This document shows positions 1 to 7,161 of a stretch of 64,000 nt of DNA, one piece after another. The translations under genes were made by a program, and so were the position numbers. A model generated the notes under the pieces. It did no database searches. It was given only the letters and a program-made list of their open reading frames with translations, and was not told the origin of the DNA. The stretch comes from Mycolicibacter virginiensis (GTDB lineage Bacteria; Actinomycetota; Actinomycetes; Mycobacteriales; Mycobacteriaceae), in assembly GCF_022374935.2 (NCBI RefSeq), contig NZ_CP092430.2:1426001-1490000 (forward strand), written 5' to 3'. Positions within the stretch are counted from its first letter, which is position 1; each line of letters opens with the position of its first letter.

Positions 1-137
1 ACCCGCTACAACGGTTCTGGCGCGACGCCCATGTCGGACTGGGGCACGCCATCCAGAACCCGGGGACGATCTATCACTCCAGTGCGCTGACGGTCATGGG
101 GGTGGAGCCGTCGCCCGCGTTGCGGGCGATGATCTGA
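1..137 (+). CDS. C-terminal end of an acyl-CoA-dehydrogenase-fold flavoenzyme (5' truncated by window edge)
   Basis: An open frame runs from the left edge to TGA at 135-137, encoding about 44 residues. The tail contains LQRFWRDAHVG followed by GHAIQNPGTIYH and SPALRAMI. The LQRFWRD element is typical of the C-terminal helical domain (ACAD type 2) of flavin-dependent monooxygenases and acyl-CoA-dehydrogenase-like enzymes, such as the HsaA type that hydroxylates ring substrates using reduced flavin. Only the tail is visible, so the substrate cannot be assigned. There is no FAD-binding or catalytic residue evidence here. The family call rests on the motif and its distance from the C-terminus. 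Confidence 0.6.
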   Translation, partial: PLQRFWRDAHVGLGHAIQNPGTIYHSSALTVMGVEPSPALRAMI

Positions 138-688
138 GGCCCGCCCCGCGATCGCTGCCCCGATGCCACGGCGCCAGCTAACTTGCCCAAGGCCGGTGGC
201 TGGTGCGCGGCGGAAGCGGGGCACCGTGATTCACCTGAGTGTTTCCTGTGGGCGGCGCCCCGGCGGACATGGAAAACGGGACCTTTCCGTTCTCAGCACT
301 TACTTGGATCGTGTGACGTTTTAAGTGTATAAGGCCAGCTAGATTGGCCTTGATGCGAGCTCTCGGATCGCGGACGGTTTGAGGGCTGCTCGGGCCGCGA
401 CCACAGGGTTTGGTTTACTTGCGGGTAGCTTTCAACGAATTGACGTGCGTCAAAATTATTAGCCGCACAGGAACTAGAAAGCCGTCTACCTGTGTATATA
501 GGCGTGACACGCGATTGCCGGCACTCGGTTTCTCTGATCTAAATCAGGAAATTTTTACTTTTTGCTGGACATCGCAAGTTTATGCGGAGTAGCTTTCGCC
601 TTGTTCATGTCGGCAGTTGCCAGGCAGGGCGACCGTCGAGATGTGTCGGGCTTACGCGATATGCGGAGCACAACATAAGGAGACGGTC
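138..688. other. A+T-richer intergenic tract upstream of the exported-protein pair
   Basis: No convincing gene is seen in about 550 bases. The tract is visibly richer in A+T than its flanks. It holds a 7-bp hairpin (331-337 with 345-351, AAGGCCA/TGGCCTT) and a perfect inverted repeat TTGACG-TG-CGTCAA (440-453). A TATATA box lies at 495-500. A 60-codon frame at 410-592 exists but has no ribosome site and unremarkable composition. The tract probably carries the promoter and operator of the downstream gene. Confidence 0.5.
440..453. promoter_or_regulatory. Perfect inverted repeat, possible operator
   Basis: TTGACG and CGTCAA are separated by two bases, forming a 14-bp perfect palindrome-like site about 240 bases upstream of the GjpA-like gene. 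The spacing fits a site for a dimeric regulator. The first arm also resembles a -35 hexamer, but no -10 box sits at a normal distance. Function is inferred only. Confidence 0.3.
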
Positions 689-1840
689 GTGCAGCAAACT
701 CTTCGCCCCTACGTCACCGCCGGCATCGTGATGGTCGGGAGCGGCTTGGTCGCGGTCACCCCGGTGGCCACCCCGGTGGCCGAAGTCTCCGTCGTCCGGG
801 ATGTGGCGCTGACCGCCGACGGCGGCATCGTAGGCAGCCTGATCGGGACCTGGCAGGACGTCTGGAACGAAACCTCGGACAACGTGTCCCGGCTACTGCA
901 GAACTACTACCTGGCGCCGAATGTCGGCTTCCAGCAGTTCCTGGCCAACCAGGGCGACTTCTGGCAGCAGGTGTTCGACGACCCGACAAACCTCAACAGC
1001 GTCATGGCGCAGATGCAAGACAACCTGGAGAAGGTACTGACCGGCTACTCGCTGGGGGGCGCGTCCGCCGAAACCATTGCGACCGTGCATAACCACATGC
1101 TCAGCACTGGAGACGGCGTAACCGACTTACTTGGCCATATCGGGTTGGTGCAGCTGCTGCCGCAGTTCCTGCCGGCCGGTATCGACCCCGCGATGGTGAC
1201 ACCGATCGTCAACTTCCTGTCGTCGCCGCTGAGCGGGATGATCATGGGCATGATCGGCCCGGGCATCAGCCCGTGGGTGGCGCTGCTCAACAGCATCGAA
1301 GCGAACGACAGCTTCACCGACACCCTGGCCAACATGTCCGGAGCGTTCTTCAACGGCGCGACACTGAGTCTGGATTCATTGCTGCCGCTGATCAACCACG
1401 CTGGATTCTTCCCGCCGGGGCTGAGCATGGAACACCTCGACATCGCGTTCGGCGGGTTGTTCACCCCGGGCTCGGTGGCCGTCGGACCCTACGAAGTGCT
1501 GGGTACCGGCGGGCAGGTCGTCGATTCGGTTCCCGCAGTGGGCGGCTCGATCTTCAACAGCATCGGCCTCGACCTGGGCGGCGTGCCCCTGCTCGGCAGC
1601 CTGAGCATCGCCAGCCAGGCGATCGGTCCGATCGGGGCCTGGCTGGCCTGGGACCAGACCATCGGTGCGTTGCTCGGCTCAGGTTGGGACGGCAAGGGAC
1701 CCGTCGTGGTCACTCCGCCCGGTGCCGGGATCGACCTGCCCGATATTCCGGACGTCCCAGCCCCCGACATCAGCGACACCGACCCGGGGTCGAGCCTGTC
1801 CACCGACTGGCTGGGCGACTTCTTCGGACTCTTCAGCTGA
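689..1840 (+). CDS. Exported GjpA-like (outer-membrane porin family) protein
   Basis: 383 residues from GTG at 689, chosen because AAGGAG at about 677-682 gives ideal ribosome spacing. An upstream ATG at 617 would add an unlikely Cys-containing extension. The N-terminus begins MQQTLRPYVTAG and continues with a hydrophobic segment and VAVTPVATPV. This pattern is typical of the mycobacterial proteins annotated as GjpA-type porins, after a Gordonia jacobaea channel protein. The remainder is a run of hydrophobic helices (for example LLPQFLPAGIDP and MIMGMIGPGISP) and an acidic Pro/Asp-rich C-terminal stretch. Family members are thought to sit in the mycolic-acid outer membrane; pore activity of this one is inferred. 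The PGRS gene follows after 73 bases on the same strand. Confidence 0.6.
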   Translation: MQQTLRPYVTAGIVMVGSGLVAVTPVATPVAEVSVVRDVALTADGGIVGSLIGTWQDVWNETSDNVSRLLQNYYLAPNVGFQQFLANQGDFWQQVFDDPTNLNSVMAQMQDNLEKVLTGYSLGGASAETIATVHNHMLSTGDGVTDLLGHIGLVQLLPQFLPAGIDPAMVTPIVNFLSSPLSGMIMGMIGPGISPWVALLNSIEANDSFTDTLANMSGAFFNGATLSLDSLLPLINHAGFFPPGLSMEHLDIAFGGLFTPGSVAVGPYEVLGTGGQVVDSVPAVGGSIFNSIGLDLGGVPLLGSLSIASQAIGPIGAWLAWDQTIGALLGSGWDGKGPVVVTPPGAGIDLPDIPDVPAPDISDTDPGSSLSTDWLGDFFGLFS

Positions 1841-1913
1841 TTCGACGCCGTGACTCGATCCCAGACCCCAACTACTCGATAGCACTGCTTTCACACAGGA
1901 GAGGTGTTCGCAC

Positions 1914-4649
1914 ATGACTCAGCACAGCAGCAGCCGAAGTGGCCGTCACGGTAAGCGGGTGATCGGTGCCGGCAGCGCGGTGGGTGCGTTCCTGGCATTC
2001 GGGATGGCGCCGATGGTGAGTGCGCCGGCCGCTCAGGCCGACGACTTCGGGCTGGACAGTCTGATCGACTGGATCTTCGATCCGTCGCCGGCCGATGGCG
2101 GCGCCGATTGGTGGGCCAACGGTCTGGACTGGCTCACCGGCGCCGACGGGGTGTCGGCGTCGCTGGACTCCGGCGTTGCGGCCGGCGGCGCCTTCGACAT
2201 GGCCAGCATCCTCGACCAGTGGTTCTACACGCCGCTGCACACCGGCCTGGAGTTGTGGATCAACAGTGACTTGGGGTCGATGGTCAACGGTTGGATCAAC
2301 GACATAGCCGGGGTCTATCTGATCGGGGATGGTGCGGCAGGGACCGCGGAGAATCCCGATGGTGGCGCGGGCGGCCTGTGGTTCGGCGACGGTGGCGCGG
2401 GCTGGGACAGTGACACCCCCGGTGTCGACGGCGGCAACGGCGGGAATGCCATTGGCTGGATCGGCAACGGCGGCGCCGGCGGTGACGGGTTCGGTTCTGG
2501 CGACGGTGGCGACGGTGGGGCCGGCGGCATCTTCATGGGCAACGGCGGTGCTGGTGGCGCTGGTGGAGCCGGTATCGGCGCAGGCGGCTCCGGTGGCGAT
2601 GGTGGCGACGGTGGTTTCTCCGCGGCGTGGTTCTTCGGCAATGGCGGTGTCGGCGGAGTCGGTGGCAACGGGGTCGACGGTGCGGCCGGATCCTGGACTG
2701 CGGCAACCAATCCCGGTGTAGGCGGTGTCGGCGGCAGCGCCGGTAACGGTGGCGCCGGCGGCCGCAGCGGGTACATGTTCGGCAGCGGTGGCAATGGTGG
2801 CAATGCCGGTGCCGCGGGCAACGGTGGCGCTGGCGCTGCCGGGAACGCCGAGAATCTCACTGGCGGCAACGGCGGCAGTGGTGGTGCCGGTGGCTTCAGC
2901 GGCGAGGCCGGTGCGCGGGCCTCCACTGGCGTCTACGGCTCCGCGCTGTACGGCCACGCGGGCAATACCGGAGCGGTCGGCGTCGGCGGGAACGGCGCTG
3001 CCGGCGGCGACGGCTACAAGGACCCGGTCACCGGCGATTACCTCGGCGACGGCGGGCGGGGAGGAGCCGGCGGCTATGGGGCGGGGACGGTTGGCGGCAA
3101 CCCCTACGACGGGGTCAGCGGCGGTCACGGCGGAAACGGCGGTGCCGGCGGCGACGGCATCAACGGTGGTCGCGGCGGTGACGGCGGTACTGGTGGCTCC
3201 GCCGGCGGCGGCGCTGCGGCAGGCACCGCCAGTAGCGGCAACGGTGGCAACGGCGGTAACGGGGGCAACGGCCTGGCCGGCGACGGCGGGCGGGGCGGTG
3301 ACGGCGGCGGTACGGGTCTGGCCAACACCAGCGGCGTCAACGGCAACGGCGGCAACGGCGGCAACGGCGGTAACGGCGCAGCCGACCAAACCATCAAGGC
3401 CACCGGCGGTGCCGGCGGTAATGGCGGCGGGGCCAACTTCGGCGGCGTCAGCGGTAATGGCGGTAATGGCGGCACCGGCTCCTACGCCGGCGGCAACGGC
3501 GGCAACGGCGGTGGCTCCAGCGGCGCCGGCGACGGGGGTAACGGTGGCGCGGGCGGCGCCGCGTCAGGTTGGAAGGACGTCAACGGCGACCAGTTCGCGG
3601 CCGGGACCGTCTTCGGTATGGGCGGCAACGGCGGTGCCGGCGGCGCCGGCGGCAGCAACGGCGGCTATGGCCAAAGCGGCGGGCTCGGAGGCAATGGTGG
3701 CGCCGGCGGCAACGGCCCCACCGCCAACGGGACCGTCGGCGTCGGGGGCAACGGCGGCAACGGCGGTGCCGGTGGCGGCGCGGTTACGGGCAAAGATGGC
3801 CTGGCCGGCGGTAACGGTGGTGCTGGCGGTAACGGCAGCGCGAGCGGCGGCAACGGCGGCAACGGTGGTGCTGGTGGCACGGCCACTACCGGGCTCGGTG
3901 CCAACGTCACCGGCGTCGGCGGCGACGGCGGCGCCGGCGGCGCGGGCGGCAACAGCGGCGGTGTGGCGATGCCCACTAACACCCTCGGCCTGACCAGCCA
4001 CGCCGGTAATGGCGGCAACGGTGGCGCCGGCGGGATGGCTCAGTACAACACCCCCGGCAACGGCGGTGCCGGCGGTGCCGGCGGCAATGCGTCCGGCAGC
4101 GTGGATGCCGGCAACGGCGGCAACGGTGGTGCCGGCGGAATGGGCGGCAGCGGCAACATCGGCAGCAGCTTCCCGAAGGAGGCCGGTGGCGACGGGACGG
4201 TCGGATACACCGGCGGCACCGGTGGCGCCGGCGGGGCCGGTGGCACCGCCCAGGCCGGCGCCGGCGGGGCCGGCGGCAAGGGCGGGACCGGCGGAATGGG
4301 CGGGACCGGAGGCGCCGGCGGTAACGGCCGCGTCGATGACAACGGCAACGGCCTCGACGGCGGCAACGGTGCCGCGGGTGGCACTGGCGGTGTCGGCGGC
4401 GCCGGTGGTGCTGGCGGAACCAGCGTCAGCGGCGCCGATGGGACCGGCGGTAACGGCGGCGACGGTGGCGTCGGTGGAACCGGCGGCAACGCCGGCAACA
4501 GTGGAGTCCCCACTGGTACCGGCAAGGCAGGCTCGCCCGGAACTCCGGGAACCGGCGGGACGGGTGGCGCCGGCGGCGGCGCCGGCAGCCCGGGTGGCAC
4601 GCCAGGTGGAACCGGGGCTACCGGGGCCGCCGGGCAACCGGGCACCTAA
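1914..4649 (+). CDS. Secreted PGRS-repeat glycine-rich protein without PE domain
   Basis: 911 residues. ATG at 1914 is preceded by AGGAGAG. Residues 1-42 form a signal peptide: an Arg/Lys-rich start, a hydrophobic core and AQA before DD, so cleavage near residue 42 is predicted. Residues about 43-140 are a non-repetitive, Trp-rich region with repeated LDxW-type motifs. From about residue 140 to the end the protein is almost entirely GGxGG, GGNGGNGG and GGAGGAGG repeats, the PGRS composition. Classical PE_PGRS proteins start with a 110-residue PE domain exported by ESX-5; here a Sec-type signal replaces it. Opposite-strand frames across the repeats are Pro- or Ala-rich shadows. The role is unknown, with cell-surface location inferred. 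Confidence 0.8.
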   Translation: MTQHSSSRSGRHGKRVIGAGSAVGAFLAFGMAPMVSAPAAQADDFGLDSLIDWIFDPSPADGGADWWANGLDWLTGADGVSASLDSGVAAGGAFDMASILDQWFYTPLHTGLELWINSDLGSMVNGWINDIAGVYLIGDGAAGTAENPDGGAGGLWFGDGGAGWDSDTPGVDGGNGGNAIGWIGNGGAGGDGFGSGDGGDGGAGGIFMGNGGAGGAGGAGIGAGGSGGDGGDGGFSAAWFFGNGGVGGVGGNGVDGAAGSWTAATNPGVGGVGGSAGNGGAGGRSGYMFGSGGNGGNAGAAGNGGAGAAGNAENLTGGNGGSGGAGGFSGEAGARASTGVYGSALYGHAGNTGAVGVGGNGAAGGDGYKDPVTGDYLGDGGRGGAGGYGAGTVGGNPYDGVSGGHGGNGGAGGDGINGGRGGDGGTGGSAGGGAAAGTASSGNGGNGGNGGNGLAGDGGRGGDGGGTGLANTSGVNGNGGNGGNGGNGAADQTIKATGGAGGNGGGANFGGVSGNGGNGGTGSYAGGNGGNGGGSSGAGDGGNGGAGGAASGWKDVNGDQFAAGTVFGMGGNGGAGGAGGSNGGYGQSGGLGGNGGAGGNGPTANGTVGVGGNGGNGGAGGGAVTGKDGLAGGNGGAGGNGSASGGNGGNGGAGGTATTGLGANVTGVGGDGGAGGAGGNSGGVAMPTNTLGLTSHAGNGGNGGAGGMAQYNTPGNGGAGGAGGNASGSVDAGNGGNGGAGGMGGSGNIGSSFPKEAGGDGTVGYTGGTGGAGGAGGTAQAGAGGAGGKGGTGGMGGTGGAGGNGRVDDNGNGLDGGNGAAGGTGGVGGAGGAGGTSVSGADGTGGNGGDGGVGGTGGNAGNSGVPTGTGKAGSPGTPGTGGTGGAGGGAGSPGGTPGGTGATGAAGQPGT
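2330..4640 (+). repeat. PGRS coding repeat array (GGC-GGN-AAC/GCC units)
   Basis: About 2.3 kb of degenerate 9-base units encoding Gly-Gly-Asn or Gly-Gly-Ala, broken every 10-20 codons by short non-repetitive inserts such as YMFGSGG or FGMGG. This is a low-complexity coding repeat. It is likely to cause recombination, copy-number variation and read misassembly. It lies wholly within one reading frame with no stop codon. Confidence 0.85.
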
Positions 4650-4755
4650 CGCTGACGGAGGGGGAGCCGCGGTCGCCGGGTCTGTCACGGACTCGGCGAC
4701 TGCGGTCGGTATTGCGGCGCAATGCAATCCGGATAGAGAACTGGGCTAGCGTCTG

Positions 4756-5226
4756 CTAGGAGCGCTTCAGGGGAGCGTTGATCTGCTCACAGGTCTGGGC
4801 GATCTCCGATACCTGCGGTCGGCTCAGCGGGCCGATGAAGTGGGTCCGGACCGACTCTGCGTAGGTATGCATGGCTTGCTCCACAACCTTTCGCCCTTTG
4901 GTGGTCATGGTCAGCACTACCCGCCGACGATCCCAGGGGTCTACGCTCCGCTGCAGCAGGCCACGCTCTTCGAGCCGACGGACATGTCTGGTGAACCGGC
5001 GTGGAAGCGACGGCAGTGACTTGGGAAGATCGCCCATCTGAATTCGGCCGGTGGGAGATTCGCCTAAGACGGCGAGCATGTCCACCTCGATCAGTGAGAG
5101 TTCGTGGACATCGCTCAACCGTTGGTCAAGCACCGCGGTCATTTGCAGTGTGGTTGCCAAATAGTTTTGCCACGAATGGTATTCGTCAGGATCAAGTTCA
5201 CAGTCGTTACATCGGGGATGGCTCAT
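4756..5226 (-). CDS. MarR-family winged-helix transcriptional regulator
   Basis: 156 residues, the usual MarR length. The central part has the winged-helix pattern: recognition helix LPRRFTRHVRRLEERGLL followed by the wing DPWDRRRVVLTMTTKG, a hallmark of the family. An N-terminal C-x-x-C (Cys6, Cys9) precedes the first dimerisation helix and could be redox- or metal-sensing, but that is speculation. MarR proteins bind palindromes as dimers and are released by small phenolic or oxidising ligands. No divergent partner gene is adjacent: the neighbouring sixA-like gene lies 70 bases upstream on the same strand. The target is not evident. Confidence 0.85.
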   Translation of the reverse strand: MSHPRCNDCELDPDEYHSWQNYLATTLQMTAVLDQRLSDVHELSLIEVDMLAVLGESPTGRIQMGDLPKSLPSLPRRFTRHVRRLEERGLLQRSVDPWDRRRVVLTMTTKGRKVVEQAMHTYAESVRTHFIGPLSRPQVSEIAQTCEQINAPLKRS

Positions 5227-5296
5227 AAAATGCCCGCCATCAGCCGATGCTAACGCGACATCGGGCCCCAGTCAGCCGGTTTCGTGAATCGGTGGC

Positions 5297-5797
5297 TTAC
5301 CGCGGGACGTGAAAACTCACCAGCGCGGCCGATCCCAGCTGCACGTCCGCCCAGCTGCCACCGACGTGAAGGACGGCGATACCCGACGTCGGATATTTCT
5401 CTGAGATCCGTTGGGCTACGGCCGCATCGGTGCCCGGGCCGGCCAGTCCCAGTGCGACGTGCGACATCGCCGGCTCGTGACCGATCACCAGCAGCGTCTT
5501 GACATTGTCAGCGACGGTGTTGATCGTCGCGATCACCGTTCCGGGCGTCGCGTCGTAGAGATCGTCGACGTAGCGCACCGGTGCGGCCAGCGCGGTCCGC
5601 GCGTAGGTCTGCCGGGTACGGGTGGCGGTCGAACACAGCACCGCATCGAGGCCCGGCGCGTGAGCGCGCAGCCAGTCCCCGGCCAGGCCGGCCTCCCGGA
5701 TCCCGCGCGCAGCCAACGGACGCTCGTGGTCGACCGCGCCGGGCGGATAGTCCGACTTGGCGTGCCGCAGCAGAATCAGGGTGCGGTGGGTGCTCAC
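5297..5797 (-). CDS. SixA-like histidine phosphatase (Rv1276c-type)
   Basis: 166 residues with GTG start. The N-terminus TLILLRHAKSDYP contains the R-H-G/A catalytic motif of the phosphoglycerate-mutase-like (histidine phosphatase) superfamily. The second catalytic His lies in VIGHEPAMSHVAL. The short length and RHAKSD pattern match SixA, which in enteric bacteria removes phosphate from histidine residues of phosphorelay or PTS proteins. The mycobacterial substrate is not established. It is divergent from the sbcD-like gene across a 218-base region, the same arrangement as Rv1276c/Rv1277. Confidence 0.85.
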   Translation of the reverse strand: MSTHRTLILLRHAKSDYPPGAVDHERPLAARGIREAGLAGDWLRAHAPGLDAVLCSTATRTRQTYARTALAAPVRYVDDLYDATPGTVIATINTVADNVKTLLVIGHEPAMSHVALGLAGPGTDAAVAQRISEKYPTSGIAVLHVGGSWADVQLGSAALVSFHVPR

Positions 5798-5965
5798 CCG
5801 CTCCAGGGTAGGGGGTGGTCGATATCGCCCGTGCTATCCGATTCGCAACGATCTCACCGTGGGCCCGATGGTGCGGAAGTGCCGGATGTGACGCAGGAGA
5901 ATGACACACGGTCCGGGCTGGCGGACCTGCCGACCGAGGTCCACGGGCTTGTCGGTGACCCGCCA

Positions 5966-5971
5966 TACACT
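5966..5971 (+). promoter_or_regulatory. Candidate -10 box for the sbcD-sbcC operon
   Basis: TACACT fits the mycobacterial SigA -10 pattern TANNNT and lies 45 bases before the ATG at 6016, which has AAAGGGA as ribosome site. No good -35 hexamer is visible, which is common in mycobacteria. Confidence 0.35.
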
Positions 5972-6015
5972 CGCGATGCCCGGCCGCCGGCCCGGCGGAA
6001 AGGGACAGGACCGAC

Positions 6016-7161
6016 ATGCGATTCGTGCACACCGCCGATTGGCAGCTCGGCATGACCCGGCACTTCCTGGCCGGCGACGCCCAGCCGCGTTACTCGGCGG
6101 CCCGGCGCGACGCGGTGGCCGGGCTGGGGGCGTTGGCGAAGGAAACGGGCGCGGAGTTCGTCGTCGTCGCCGGGGATGTGTTCGAAGACAACCAGCTCGC
6201 CCCCGAGGTCATCAGTCAGTCCCTGGAAGCCATGCGCACCATCGGGATCCCGGTCTACCTGCTACCGGGCAACCACGATCCGCTCGATGCGGCATCGGTC
6301 TACACCAGCGCATTGTTCACCGCCGAGTGCCCCGACAACGTGGTCGTGCTCGACACCGCGGGCGTGCATCAGGTGCGTCCCGGCTTCGAGATCGTCGCCG
6401 CGCCGTGGCGCTCCAAGCGTCCCACCACCGACCTGGCCGCGGCAGCACTGGACGGGCTGTCTGCCGACGGCACCATCCGGGTCCTGGTTGCCCACGGCGG
6501 CGTCGACGCGCTCGACCCCGACCCCGGCAACCCGGCGCTGGTTCGGCTGGCCGGCCTGCAAGACGCCCTGTCTCGCGGCGCAATCCACTACGTCGCCTTG
6601 GGGGACAAGCACTCTCGCACCCAGGTCGGGGACACGGGCCGCATCTGGTACTCCGGCTCCCCGGAAGTCACCAACTTCGACGACATCGAATCCGACCCCG
6701 GCCACGTGCTGGTGGTCGACATCGACGAGGCCGACGGCACCGTTCGCGTGGACTCCCGCCACGTCGGCCGATGGCGGTTCATGACGCTGCACCGCCAGCT
6801 TGACACCGGCCGCGACGTCACCGACCTGGACATCAACCTCGATCAGCTACCCGATAAGGAACGCACGGTGGTTCAGCTGGCCCTGACAGGTTCGCTCAGC
6901 GTCACCGACCGGGCCGCCCTCGACGTCTGCCTGGACCGGTATTCGCGCCTGTTCGCCTGGGTGGGCACCTGGAAACGTCACACCCACCTGGTGGTGGTTC
7001 CCGCTGACGGGGAATTCACCGACCTCGGAATCGGTGGTTTCGCCGCCGACGCGGTCGAGGAACTGGTCGCCGCCGCTCGCGGCGCCGACACCGGTGCCGC
7101 CGACGACGCCCACGCAGCGCTGGCGCTGCTGCTGCGCCTGGTCGATCGGGGAGTGGCATGA
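6016..7161 (+). CDS. SbcD/Mre11-like metallophosphoesterase (Rv1277-type)
   Basis: 381 residues. Calcineurin-like phosphoesterase motifs appear in order: HTADWQLG near residue 5 (metal ligands), VVAGDVFEDN near 55, PGNHDPLD near 85, LVAHGGVD near 155 and ALGDKHSR near 195. These form the two-metal nuclease site of the Mre11/SbcD family. The C-terminal third is the capping and ATPase-contact region. It overlaps the next gene by 4 bases (ATGA), so the two products are probably made in equal amounts and form a nuclease-ATPase complex acting on DNA ends or hairpins. This pair is separate from the AdnAB and RecBCD machines of mycobacteria. Confidence 0.85.
   Translation: MRFVHTADWQLGMTRHFLAGDAQPRYSAARRDAVAGLGALAKETGAEFVVVAGDVFEDNQLAPEVISQSLEAMRTIGIPVYLLPGNHDPLDAASVYTSALFTAECPDNVVVLDTAGVHQVRPGFEIVAAPWRSKRPTTDLAAAALDGLSADGTIRVLVAHGGVDALDPDPGNPALVRLAGLQDALSRGAIHYVALGDKHSRTQVGDTGRIWYSGSPEVTNFDDIESDPGHVLVVDIDEADGTVRVDSRHVGRWRFMTLHRQLDTGRDVTDLDINLDQLPDKERTVVQLALTGSLSVTDRAALDVCLDRYSRLFAWVGTWKRHTHLVVVPADGEFTDLGIGGFAADAVEELVAAARGADTGAADDAHAALALLLRLVDRGVA

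Noticed and set aside
410..592. 60-codon frame in the left intergenic tract
   Set aside because: No ribosome site, no similarity I recognise, A+T-rich random-looking composition.
2330..4640. CRISPR-like regular repeats
   Set aside because: The periodicity is codon-based (GGX units in one frame) with no fixed-length spacers and no cas genes.
1872..4727. Large Ala- and Pro-rich reading frames opposite and alongside the PGRS gene (for example 505 and 387 residues)
   Set aside because: They mirror GGC/GCC repeats, lack ribosome sites and show no family pattern; they are composition shadows.
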